From: Ypsolopha sequella
Taxonomy: Eukaryota; Arthropoda; Insecta; Lepidoptera; Ypsolophidae
Assembly (NCBI GenBank): GCA_934047225.1
Contig: OW204009.1
Coordinates: 17,310,898-17,374,897 of the forward strand
Length of the DNA: 64,000 bases
Reading direction: 5' to 3'
This document shows positions 26,321 to 40,100 of the stretch, piece after piece. Made by a program: the position numbers and the translations under genes. The notes under the pieces are model-generated. The model was not told the DNA's origin, did not search any database, and worked only from the letters and a program-made list of their open reading frames with translations. Position 1 is the stretch's first letter. Each line of letters opens with the position of its first letter.

Positions 26321-28119
26321 GTTGTTACTCCATAACTCCGTCAGTTCTGAACCGATTTGAACAATTCTTTTTTTGTTTGAAAGAGTGTGTTTCCAGGTAG
26401 GTCCCATTTTAGGTTTGGTCATGATCTGATGAAGGTCTTCAGAGATAGGCAGTGGAACTCCTCAGAAAATGAAAGCATACTTTTCGAAATTGAGGTGATC
26501 GCTTTGTACCTGGGTCCTGATTAAAAGGTATTACTTGAAAATCATCATTCTTCCACCTGACCTTCGATCCTGGCTTCATCACCATATTCACCATAGAACT
26601 CCTCAACGGATCAGAGCACATAACTCGAGATTGCGGCGATCACTGCGTTAGGGTGCTAATTCAAGGGTATTACTTGGAGATTACCACAATACCCACCTGA
26701 CCTTCGATCCTGGCTTCATCACCATAGAACTCCTCAACGGATGACAGCACATAACTTTGGATTGCGGCAATCAGTTTGTGTTATGATGCTCATTGCAGGG
26801 CATTGCTTGAAAATTGCCTGTGTACCCACCTGACCTTCGATCTTGGCTTCATCCCCGTAGAACTCTTTAACGAACGACAGCACATAACTCGAGAATGATA
26901 GCAGGAAGCTACTCAAACATAGCTATTTATACTCACTTGAACTTCGTTTCATATTAAAACCACGTTTGCAAGAACTACCCATATTTCACAATTTTACCCA
27001 GCAACATTAAAAAATATGAAATAAAATAAACTTTTAACAAAATAAAATAAACTTTTAACAAAAAAATAGCAACCGACTTCAATAGTAACAGCAGTCATTC
27101 ACTAAAAAGTTAATAATAATTCTATAAAGACCGATGGTACCGAAGCAACACTTTTGCCGACTTCTTTCTTCCTGAAACGTTATATTATCTAGAAGTCGGC
27201 GTTCTTATATTGGTTTCTATGTTGCTATATCGTAGGAAATACGCCGACTTCTATATAACATAATGTTTCAGGAAGAAAGAAGTCGGCAAAAGTGTTGCTT
27301 CGGTACCATCGGTCTTTATAGAATTATTATTAACTTTTTAGTGAATGACTGCTGTTACTATTGAAGTCGGTTGCTATTTTTTTGTTAAAAGTTCATTTTA
27401 TTTCACATTTTTTAGTGTTGCTGGGTTTAATTGTGAGGTATAGGTAGTTCTTGCAAACGTGGTGTTAATATGAAACGAAGTTCAAGTGAGTATAAGTAGC
27501 CATGTTTGAGTAGCTTCCTGCTATCAGCACCCTAACACAACATGATTACCGCAATCTCGAGTTATGTGCTGTCATCCGTTGAAGAGTTTTACGGTGATGA
27601 AGCCAAGATCGAAATTCAGGTGGGTACACAGGCAATTTTCAGCAATGCCCTGCAATGAGCACCCTAACACAAACTGGTTGCCGCAATCTAAAGTTATGTG
27701 CTGTCTTCCGTTGAGGAGTTCTATGGTGATGAAGCCAGGATCGAAGGTCAGGTGGGTATTCTGATAATCTCCAAGTAATACCCTTGAATCAGCATCCTAA
27801 CGCAGTGATTGCTGCAATCTCGAGTTATGTGCTCTGATCCGTTGAAGAGTTCTATGGTGAATATGTTGATGAAGCCAGGATCGAAGGTCAGGTGGAAGAA
27901 CGTCGATTTTCAAGTAATACCTTGTAATCAGCATAGCGATTGCCTCAATTTCGAGAGATATGCTGTCATTTTCTGAGGAGTTCCACTGCCTATCTCTGAA
28001 GACCTTCATCAGATCATGACCAAACCCAAAATGGGACCTACCTGGAAACATACTCTTTCAAACAAAAAAAGAATTGTTCAAATCGGTTAGGAAATGACGG
28101 AGTTATGGAGTAACAACGC

Positions 28120-28151
<32 letters not shown>

Positions 28152-31100
28152 ATACAGTCGAATTGAGAACCGCCTCCTTTTTGAAGTCGGTTAAAAATAG
28201 CAACCGACTTCAATAGTAACAGCAGTCATTCACTAAAAAGTTAATAATAATTCTATAAAGACCGATGGTACCGAAGCGACACTTTTGCCGACTTCTTTCT
28301 TCCTGAAACATTATGTTATCTAGAAGTCGGTGTATTTCCTACGATATAGCAACATAAAAACCAATATAAGAACGCCGACTTCTAGATAACATAACGTTTC
28401 AGGAAGAAAGAAGTCGGCAAAAGTGTTGCTTCGGTACCATCGGTCTTTATAGAATTATTATTAACTTTTTAGTGAATGACTGCTGTTACTATTGAAGTCG
28501 GTTGCTATTTTTTTGTTAAAAGTTTATTTTATTATGTTATTTGACATCGCTGTTCCACTAGCGTCACCAATCGGTCTTTTTTAGCATCGTGTTCATTAGA
28601 GGATTTAGTAACGCCATCTAGATTTCGTTGGAATTTTGCACCTTTCTTGTGGCTACAAACTGATGTATGGGAACTGCTAGTCTATAGGTACGTAGTAATA
28701 CTTAGTCTATGATTTGAGTATTTGTTTTCAGCTAAAATAAACGAACGGGCAAATTTTAAAAAACTAGAAAAGAAGGTAAACTTATCCTAGGCCACCACAC
28801 GCAAAAGCTTTACCATACTGTTTTGCCTTCAGGCCGACTTGTACACAGAACACCGTGCGTATAGTTGGTAAAACTGTACCACGTGCAAGCCTGAAAGCGC
28901 AGTCTGCGATCTTTATAACTTCCTTGAAATTTGGCCATGCGCAAGCCAGGCCTGGGCGTGCTTGCCTGCGTTTGTGTATGTTCGCTCAAAGTGCTCGACA
29001 CTAGGTTCGTCCTGCGCGCACGATCACTGTTTAAACCGCCCGCCTCCCCGGAAGAGCAGTTTCGCAGCCGGATTGTGAAAAACCCGCCTTTTTCTAATTA
29101 TTCGAAACAGATCACTTAAATTCAAAATTCACTCAATAGTTATTCAACAAAACCTTATTAACATAACATACATAACATAAAAAGTATTTATTTTCAAACA
29201 CAAAGTCACAATTGTTTTAAAGCAACTGGCTCCCAAAAAGGTAAAACTGAGATTCAGGAACCAGTTTCTCCTCTTATATTATAAATTATACAGATCAAAG
29301 TGTTAGCGTAATAATTATTTACAAAAAAATACAAACAGGAATGTGGTTAGTAGGTACATAGAAATCTTATAATATCATATTAGTGGGTTAGTATTACCAT
29401 TAGGTTTTAATTTTTCCAAAAAAGAAGGTGAATTAATCAATTAGGCAAACTATGTAGAATAACAAATAGAAAAAAAAGTATGAATTTGAGTATGAGGGAA
29501 ATTAATGTGTGAATGGAGTGTGAATGTGTGAGTGTGAGGATGAATGCATTGTGTGTGTAAAGATGTGTTTGTATATAATAAAACTAATAATATAATATAC
29601 CTCGCTATATTTATTTTATAATTTGGAACATTAGAGGGTCGAGCAAATCTTCGGTTTCCTTATATGTTAAATTTTGAATCCAGTCTTTGATGGCAATTTT
29701 ACACTGTCGCAGAGGAAGAGGGTAAATATTAATTTCTCTGTTTATTTTGTTGTATAGGCGGCCACTCAAGCTTGGATAATGGCGATTAGCCAATGCTGTT
29801 TTAAAAAAGGAATTTTGCAGACAAGGTCATTGCGGCGCTTCTTTGTTAAAAAGTTCGGATCATAGGCTAGAGAAGCATGTTTTCTCAGAACAATATAATA
29901 TAGAGCTGCCTTACAGTTTGTACTTTGCATTCTTGATATAATAGTGTGGTCGGATATCGAAAAGGTTTATAATTCATTACCTTCAGGACAGCCCTTTGCG
30001 CTCTCTCGATGCTGATAAATGATGAGATACCAGCACCTCCCCATGCAGCAATGCCGTATGTAAAGATGGATTGGGCTAGGGCATGATAAACAATTAGAAG
30101 AGTCTTTTGGTCGGCGCACGATCTAAGGTTTTTAAATATGTAGATTAGTTTCCTGACAGGGGGTTTTAGGTATTCAAGGTGTTGTTTCCAGCTTAGAGTA
30201 TTATCAATTAAAACACCTAGATATTTAACACTATCAGATCTCTTAAGATTGGAACATTGACAGTTTTGTTCCGAGCCAGAGCGATTGCAACTATGGGCTT
30301 TAAGATGGAACGAGTCAAGTGGGGGCTGGTTAGAAGCTCTAGCAGTAAATGTAATGAATTGGGATTTGTCAACATTTAGTGTTAGCTGGTTAACGGAGAA
30401 CCATCTCATAACTCTCCCAATAGCATGTTCAGCATACTCATGTGCATCTTTCCAAGTTTTACCTTGAACAAGAAGTACCGTGTCATCGGCATAAGATATA
30501 ACTTTACTATTTTGAATTTGAAGCTCACACAAATTATTAATATAAATTAGGAACAGGGTTGGTCCCAGAACACTGCCCTGTGGCACTCCGAACGATAATT
30601 GTATATTCCTGCTCATAAGTCCATCAATAGTCACACATTGAAAACGATTTGATAGGAAGTCACGAAAAATATCATGAGCAAGGCCTCTTACTCCTATTTG
30701 ATGCAATCGATCAAGAAGTAAAGGAACAGAGACAGTGTCGAAGGCTTTAGAGAGGTCAAGAAAAATACCTATAGTCTTGATTACCTATATTACCTATGAA
30801 TTGTTTATGCTGCCATTGCAAAGTTTCCATTGGTTTATGTTAATGAGAATTTCAAAATTTTTAAAATTCAAAATGTAAATTATTAGATTATCAACAATTT
30901 TTAATTAAAAGTTTTTGAAACTTTGCGAATATTTTCTGAAATTTCAACTTTCTCATGGGATAATCCTGAGTTAAAGTTGTGTCGATTGAAATTTTAATTT
31001 GTAATCGTAACTTTTCAAAATTTTTCCGTCCTATCTAAGAGTAATTCTGGTACAATTTTGAAATTGTGTTTTTATTCGCGCGTCTTTGTTTCACAAACAC

Positions 31101-34100
31101 TAAATATTTCTAGTATAAATATAGCAAAAGGATAGTAACAAACACTAAAAAAAAAAATTTGTCACAAAAAACTTGCATCGACCCTTTTCTTGCATTCCCC
31201 TAAATATGTGTAAATGAGTGTATTTGTCAATTATATTTGCTTTTTTTCTGCCGAGGGAGAAGGATTCACCAGTGGAAAAATTTGGACAAATCCTAGTGAA
31301 TATACAGAACAGGGTGAGTTCAATTTTATATACCGATGAGAACTATGTACAATAGTTGATACTTGCGATTATCGGCTCTTGGTGAAACATCATCACGGAT
31401 GAATAAAACAGTTGTAGTGGTTCACAACTTATTATTTCACTATTACCCCACTAGTCTCCTCTTGTCAGGTTCTTTGTATTACTTTCATCATAGACTAATT
31501 ATTACTACGTTTAGACCGACAACTCCCATACAATTAAGGCGCAGCAAGTTTTTTACGCGCCCTTACAACACTAGGTGTCGCCAAGTGTTGTAAATAAGCA
31601 TAATTTGTTACATTGGCTGCAAGTAAACTGTCATGGTTACTAAGTAAACATGTGGCTACAATAGCTTTGCTTAGAAAAGCTAGATGGCTCTAAGTTGGCA
31701 ACACTAACAGTGAATATTTCAGTGCCATCTAGAAGAAAAGGTAAATTTATCATAATCCTAGGCCACCACACGCAAAAGCTTTACCACACTTTTTTGCTTG
31801 CAGGCAAAATTTGGACAAATCCTTTAGAATATACAGAACAGGGTGAGTTGAATTTTATATACCGATGAGAATTATGTACAATAGACTTATCCACTCTAAC
31901 TTATTTATGTTTATGGGTAAGCAGATAGCGTTAGTAGTATTTTACATGGATAAAAGTTTTTAAATCATCGAAAAAAACCAAGTACTTACAGAGATATTAG
32001 CAATAAAAGTTTGAAGTAAAATGAATGTACTGCTAAATGTCCGCCGAAATGAGCACGTTGCCCACTTGACCGATTTGACGTCACACGACTCTACCGTGTG
32101 CGGACGCATTACGCTTTTATTTTACGCTTTATTTCTAGTTTTTAGGAGTTTAAATCTAAGGGTTTACAAAGAGGATTTTTTGAGAAAGTAATTCAATAAT
32201 TTGGCAATAATTACATGCGTTAACATGGTTCTGTATTGTGGATGATGACATAAAATTTTTTTCGTGACTTTCTCAAACGGTTAATTTTTTCTGTAATATT
32301 TACGTAAACACATATTACCATGATTGTGTTCATATTTTTCGGTCCACCAGTTTTGGAGATAAAAGGGGAGGACATACAATTTTTTATGGTTTTTCAAGGA
32401 TTTCTCGAAAAAGATGCAATTAAATATAGCCAAACCATATATTTTTACATTTAGCTTTTTAATACCTACAATATGATGCCCATATTTTATTTTTATTTAT
32501 TTTCCTCCTTGTTTATATTTTTCATTTGTGCTCATTTTTTTTAATCCCTAGAGTTTTCCTTTAATTGGCCAGTTATGATCTATAATAAAAGTTTTCCATA
32601 TTTTTCGGTCTACCAGTTTCGGAGATAAGGGGGGGCACCTACATATTTTTGTGGTTTGTTAAAGATTTCTCGAAACCAGTGCCAGATATAGTAAATGTAT
32701 ATACTTTTACGATCAGCTTTTATCTAGAGGTACAATTTGATACTCATATTGTATTTTTAGGATAAGATTTTTAATCTTTCTTACTTTTGTTTTGGAAATA
32801 TTTTGAACAATTTTAAATTTTTTGTATTTTTTCAACACAGTGATATGTGGGCAAAATAATTATATTTTTTTTTGCCAAATTTCGTGTATTTATCTCAAAC
32901 GGTGCTAAAGTTATGAGGCTGTGACATACGGACGGATGGTCAACGGAGTCTCACCATAGGGGTTCCTTTTATATTTTTGATTTAATGTTGAGATACTCAA
33001 ATATCTGTTTCTTGAGACTTTTGGGCTTTTTGACCCGACTCTTCATTACCCAACTTTAAATGTTTAGAAAAGACATTAAAAAAGTGATTGACAAAATTAT
33101 CACCTGACGAGGACCATTTCAAATATTTTTTTTGGTGTAAATATCGTTGTTGATTGACATTTTGTAACAACGCAATATTTATAAGACTGCTGCATAGATA
33201 GAAAAAATTTTACGGACTGCTCATTCCGGGTGCTGTAGTAGTTTCCTTGTGTAAAAACGCAGGTACAAGCTTGGGACAAGTCGTGTGACGTCACTCTCAG
33301 GGCGGCTCCTGGGAGCTATCGTTTATTCCCGCGCATTAAAACTTGAACTTTAAAAAAACTAAAAAAAAACTAAAACTTAAACCGCACTTTAAACTTCTCT
33401 AACTTCGTCAATTATTATCGTATAACAATGAAACTAGTGCCAAAGTTCAAGTTCTGAAAAGAACATTCAAGACAAAAAAAAAATGGTTGTGGAATAGTCT
33501 ATAGTTGATACTTGGGATTGTTGGCTCTTGGTAAAACATCATCATGGATGAATAAAACAGTTGTACTGGTTCACAAATTATTATTTCACTATTACCCAGT
33601 TAGTTTCCCCTTGCCAGATTCTTTGTATTACTTCCATCATAGACTAAGTATTACTACGTATAGACCGACAACTCCCATACATCAAGGCGTAGCAAATTTT
33701 TACGCGCCCTTACAACACTAGGTGTCACCAAGTGTTGCAAATAAGCATAATTTATTTTATTGGCTGCAAGTAAACTTTCATGGTTACTAAGTAAACATGT
33801 GGCTGTAATAGCTGTGCTTAGGATAACTAGGTGGCGCGAAGTTGGCAACACTAACAGTGAATATTTCAGCACCATCTCTTATCAAAGTGGGAATTATTTT
33901 TATGTTATGTGACATCGCTGTTTCACTAGCGTCACCAATCGGTCTCTTTTAGCATCGTGTTCATTAGAGGATTTAGTAACGCCATCTAGATTTCGTTGGA
34001 ATTTTGCACCTTTTTTGTGGCTTCAAATTGATGTATGGGAACTGCTAGTCTATAGGAACGTAGTAATACTTAGTCTATGATTTGAGTATTTATTTTCATC

Positions 34101-37100
34101 TGAAATAAACGAACGGGCAAATCCCAAAAAACTAGAAAAGAAGGTAAATTTATCATAATCCTAGGCCACCACATGCGAAAGCTTTACCACACTGTTTTGC
34201 CTTCAGGCTAACTTGTACACAGAACACCGTGCGTATAGTTGGTAAAACTGTATCACGCGCAAGCCTCAAAGCGCGGTCTGCGATCTTTTTGACTTCCTTG
34301 AAATTTGGCCATGCGCAAGCCAGGCCTGGGCGTACTTGCCTGCGTTTTTGTATGTTTCAGTGTTGACGCCGCGTTTTCTGACAGTCAATGCTCTATATTA
34401 GATGTATATGAACGAATTCTTCTATTCAACAGCCATTTTTTCGTCTACTTGGTTCTTTGTATTGTTTTCTTTTTTCATTAAGAGCAGTTTCGCAGCCGGA
34501 TTGTGAAAAACCCGCCTTTTTCTAATTATTCGAAACAGATCACTTAAATTCAAAATTCACTCAATAGTTATTCAACAAAACCTTATTACCTATGTATTGT
34601 ATATGCTACCATTGCAAAGTTTCCATTGGTTTATGTAAATAAGAATTTCAAAATTTTTATAATTCAAAATTTAAGTTAGTAGATTATCAGTAGATTATTA
34701 GTAGATTGAGTCGGTTGACACTTTAATTTGTTCACAATATTCTTAACAGGTGGTAGAGCTGATTTCGGGCTCGACTGTGGAGGTACCACCATCTTACTTG
34801 GAGACCCCCTCGAACTAATTCGGGGGAGAGTAAGAGGACAGCTCAAAGGCAAAAAACCAGGAGGCCCACCATGCCTGGGACCGATGGATGGTGGTATATC
34901 CATCTCTAATAGCCGGGCCTTATATGGAACAGACTGGTGACGGGCAGCGGCGTCACTGGTGCGAGGGTTCCGGCACCGCGCTCACCAACCCGCCTGCCCA
35001 GCGTGTGTGAGTATGGGCAATTCTTCCAGGATGACCGCCGGGAGTGGCAAAGTCCTGGATGGATAATTCTTGTCATAAGTTTTAAAAAAAAACCGTCCTA
35101 TCTAAGAGTAATTCTGGTGCAATTTTGAAATTGTGTTTTCATTCGCGCGTCTTTGGTTCACTAACACTAAATACTTCTTGTATAAATATAGCAAAAGGAC
35201 AGTTACAAAAACCAAAAAAAAAAAAAAAATAAGTCACAAAAATCTTTAATCGACCCTTTTCTTGCATTCCCCTAAATATGTGTCCATGAGTGTACTTTGT
35301 TAATTATACAAGGTGACTTTTTGATCATCGTCCAAATTCATACTGGAGGCTTGATAAGTGATCAGTATATTGGATCAATAACAATTTTTGTGAAATTTGT
35401 AAAATGAAATTTCGGCTTCCCATAGAAATTCACTTTCAGTTCCGAGTGAATCACTATGGGGAGTCGAAATTTCATTTTACGTATTTTACAAAAAAAAATA
35501 TTCATCCATGATACTGATCACTTACCAAGCCACCAGTATGAATTTGGACGATGATCAAAAAGTCACCTTGTATTTGTTTTTTTTTCTGCCGTGGGAGAAG
35601 GATTCAGAAGTGGAAAAATTTGGACAAATCCTAGTGAATATACAGAACAGGGTGAGTTGAATTTTATATACCGATGAGAACTATGTACAATAGTTGATAC
35701 TTGCGATTGTTGGCTCTTGGTGAAACATCATCATGGATGAATAAAACAGTTGTACTGGTTCACAACTTATTATTTCACTATTACCCCACTAGTTTCCCCT
35801 TGTCAGATTCTTTGTATTACTTCCATCATAGACTAAGTAATACTACGTATAGACCGACAACTCCCATACACAAAGGCGCAGGAAATTTTTACGCGCCCTT
35901 ACAACACTGGGTGTCGCCAAGTGTTGCAAATAATCATAATTTGTTAAATAGACTGCAAGTAAACTCTCATGGTTACTGAGTAAACACGTAGCTATAATAG
36001 ATTAGCTTATAAAAGCTAGATGGCGCTAAGTTGACAACACTAACAGTGAATATTTCAGCGCCATCTAGTAAAAAAGGTAAATTTATTATAATCCTAGGCC
36101 ACCACACGCAAAAGCTTTACCACACTTTTTGCCTGCAGGCAAAATTTGGACAAATCCTTTTGAATATACAGAACAGGGTGAGTTCACATTGTTCACAATA
36201 TTCTTGTCGTAAGTTCAAACTTTTTCCGTCCTATCTAAGAGTAATTCTGGTGAAATTTTGAAATTGTGTTTTCATTCACGCGTCTTTGTTTCTCAAACAC
36301 TAAATATTTCTTGTATAAATATAGCAAAAGGGCAGTAACAAACACAAAAAAAAATAAGTCACAAAAACTTGAATCAACCCTTTTTTGCATTCCTCTAATT
36401 ATGTGTTCATGAGTGTACTTTGTCAATTATATTTGTTTTTTTTTCTGCCGAGGGAGAAGAATCCACTAGTGGAAAAATTTGGACAAATCCTATTGAATAT
36501 ACTGAACAGGGTAAGTTGAATTTTATATACCGATGAGAACTAAGTACAATAGTTGATACTTGCGATTGTTGGCTCTTGGTGAAACATCATCATGGATGAA
36601 TAAAACAGTTGTACTGGTTCACAACTTATTGTTTCACTATTACCCCACTAGTTTCCTCTTGTCGGATTCTTTGTATTACTTTCATCATAGACTAAGTATT
36701 ACTACGTATAGACCGACAACTCCCATACATCAAGGCGTAGCAAATTTTTACGCGCCCTTACAACACTAGGTGTCGCCAAGTGTTGCAAATAAGCTTTACC
36801 ACACTTTTTTGCCTGCAGGTAAAATTTGGACAAATCCTTTTGAATATACAGAAAAGGGTGAGTTGAATTTTATATACCGATGAGAACTAAGTACAATAGT
36901 TGATGATATAGTGGCGCCTATTTAAGTCAAAAATGCTTGTAATGTAGTCATTTGCACCTGACTATTTTTGAAACAAAACTCGACAATAATAGATTTTTAA
37001 TGGAAACTGCTTGTTGCTAAAACTCACCAGCAATGAAATTCCTTATATATTTGGTGGCGCCTATTCAAGTCAAAAGTGCTTGTAATGTGGTCATTTGTAA

Positions 37101-40100
37101 CTGACTATTTTTGAAACAAAACTCGACGATAATGGATTTTTAATGGACATTGCTTGTGGCTAAAACTCACAAGCAATGAAATTCCTTATATCTTTGCTGG
37201 CGCCTATTCAAGTCAAAAGTGCTTGTAATGTGGTCATTTGTAACTGACTATTTTTGAAACAAAACTCGACGATAATGGATTTTTAATGGAAATTGCTAGT
37301 GGTTAAAACTCACCAGCAATGAAATTCCATAAAACTTGCTGGCGCCTATTCAAGTAGCACGGAAAGATCGACTTTGCTCAAAGAAGTTTGTCAATATAAT
37401 GACCACATTACAAGCATTTTTTTGAGTATAAGTAGATTTTTTATTTTCTTACCTAAATTGAAATGAAAACTTGTGGATTATGTTTAGTTTGTAGGAAGTT
37501 AAAAAATTATATTTGCAGCTGGAGAAAAAAGACTCGAACCTGGACAAGTATGGACAAATCCTAAATATAAAGAGGATGAGGGTAATTATTACTACACGCG
37601 GCTTGAAAACTCACGTGTGATTGTTGTTGACTATATGCCAACAATCACAAGTGAGTGTTCAAGCCGCATGTAATAATAATAAAGGATCTGGGTAAGTTTA
37701 TCTAAAGACTCAAACTGGAAGATCGCCGGAGATGTTTTGTTACTGGTCTCGCTTGAGTATGATTTGTGCAATAAATACAGTGTATCGTTCTGTATTCTCC
37801 GAAATTGGCTGACAACGCTGACACGGAGGTTGTGTGTGATTTTGAGTATACTACACGTACTTAGCTCACTACGATAATAGCAATATGATTGGCTAGTGAT
37901 TATCACGCCATTCCGATTCTGGCCAACCATAGACTTGAGTTGGACCGAAAAGAATGGACCTAGTCGTAGTCTTTATGTCATTGTATTAAAGATGAAAATA
38001 TAAAAAGAACTTAACGTGGTAATGTGTCAATGGTTTATAAGGTTATTTCGTTTTTAGAGTTTTTGGTTATAAATTTATGAAAATTTTGAATACTTACGCA
38101 TAAAAACTGATGCCATGACTCTTGCAGTGTTTGCACGAGTTGCTTACGCACTATTTCACGGTGCAATCCAGCATTTTCGTTCCTCCTTCTTTAGTAATTT
38201 TGTTGTGCTCCTTAGTGCGGACGGCGTACCGTGCAGCACAAGACTGATCAACGCAATACACATAAATATAAGCCCTGCCTGCCTGGGCACATAAATGATG
38301 GCGTCAAGTTTTAAGCGAGTTTACGCTTCCATAAAATTTTAGTTCGTTGGCTAAATCATGCTATTCTTAATGCAGACTCAAGCACTGCTCATCATACTCA
38401 CATAAAAACAGGCAAAAAAATTTGCTGTTGACATTGACCTAAAACTCATTGGCTGTTGAGCAGTCGGGGGAGCAACACATCCCTAGGATGCCTCGTTTAG
38501 AGGCGAAAAACATGTCAATAAATTTTCTTGCTTGATATATTTATGGTCGTACTGCTTGCATGTGCCTGTTTTTATGTGGGAGGGCGGGACCGAGCGGAAC
38601 GTTGCAAATTAATTAATATATCCATAACTTTTTTAAATTATTTTTAAATTATTTGATTCGTAGCTGAAGGAAGAGACGTCGGAAAAATATGGATAAATTC
38701 CAAAGATTCGGAGGACCTGGGTAAGATTACGGAAATACTTTTTAAACTCGATTATCGTTGAAGTTGTTATTATTGTAATGTTAGCGAAGTCAAGTTTATG
38801 GCCTGTCGGTAATTAGTAAATATTAATGATTGCCTTAAGAGCGGTTTCGTCTTTTTCTAATTAATCGAAACAGAACACATAAATTCAAAATTCACTCAAT
38901 AGTTATTAAACAAAACCTTTGTATTGTGCAAATTAGAATTAGAATTTAAAACTTTTGAAATTCTAATTTACAGAAACCAATAGAAATTTTGCGAATGCAG
39001 TATACACAATACATAAATATACGTTATGTTTATATGTGTTGTTATACTAAAAACATAGTAAAATAAAACCAAACGCACATATAAAAGATCCAAATACTCA
39101 TTTACATAATAAAATAATACATAATTGTATCGATTCGGTGTAGCACAACTTAACTTATTTGGTAGAACTAACCTTATTTTTGACGTCCTGTCTTTGTCTT
39201 TTCGATAAAGAAAGAAAAGGACAGAACGCTTAAATTAAGTTTAGTACTGTCAAATTATTTAAATCGTGTTACACCGAATCGACACCAATAAATACAAAAT
39301 TAAGTTTAGGTCAAATGAAATTGGGTTTATTGGAAGGCATAAGCAGCTTAAGGGCAGGTTATCCGGGACCTGTAGGTATTTATCGCTACCTCAGCCCCCG
39401 CCAATTCACCGCGACGTATTTATTTACGATGCAACTGAGCGGCTATAAACGTGACCTCACGTGACTCGACACCGACCGCCGTACATTAAAATAGGTTCGG
39501 GGCCAGTAACTGTACTTCGTACTAATAAGAATTGATTCCGATAAATGAACCAACATAAACTATTCCTACTAAAAAACCGAGTTAGTACAAATAGGGGAGT
39601 TTATTACATTGGATCATATGAGTAATATCTAAGCACGCTCTTGTAAAACATTTGGAAGTACAGCTAAAAATATTTAATACACTTGGTAACCATATGAGCT
39701 AACAAAGCTGACTCTGAAGGCTTTCATTGTAATCTAGGAGCTGTCAAAACAAAATTTTGTTTATTACAAAATAGTTCATAAGTATTAAAAATAGAAGCTA
39801 AATTACTTTGGAATAATTTAGGTTTCGACGGCACTAAAACTAAAATTATAGGCGTAGTATTTAAATGAGCGAATATAAATTCAAATATATGGTGTCAAAA
39901 ATACTGAATATAGCGTACTAAAATACTAAGTGGGCGAAAGATTGTGAGCGAATAAAAATGTTGTAAACGGCGACTTGAAATTACAAATTTGAGTTGAGTT
40001 GATAATTTTCAGGCGAACAATTTTCTATTTTAGTGTCAATTTCATTTTAAGGCGCTACGTAAAAGTTTTAGCGTCCCTGTTACTCCATATGCGAAAAAAC

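Larger units (their letters stand above)
20547..36857 (+). repeat. Segmentally duplicated zone of P, Q and S exons
   Basis: Four large units follow the order P exon, intronic block with the remnant of the 6864-type MITE, block 'taagagtaattctggtgca', then a Q exon: 20547-21751, 23220-24221, 28732-31313 and 34100-35651. Three are followed by a MITE piece and one or more S exons. Further insertions (foldback, LINE, SINE-like repeat, MITE) make their lengths differ. The units themselves explain the repeated 69-codon open frames found after Q and S exons. Confidence 0.8.

Noticed and set aside
22593..36769. Family of about 69-codon frames (VVLVHNLLFHYYPTSFPLS) repeated nine times
   Set aside because: They follow the duplicated DNA units and run into MITE termini. 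They mostly open at non-ATG codons, and some copies are frameshifted. Their conservation is explained by DNA duplication.
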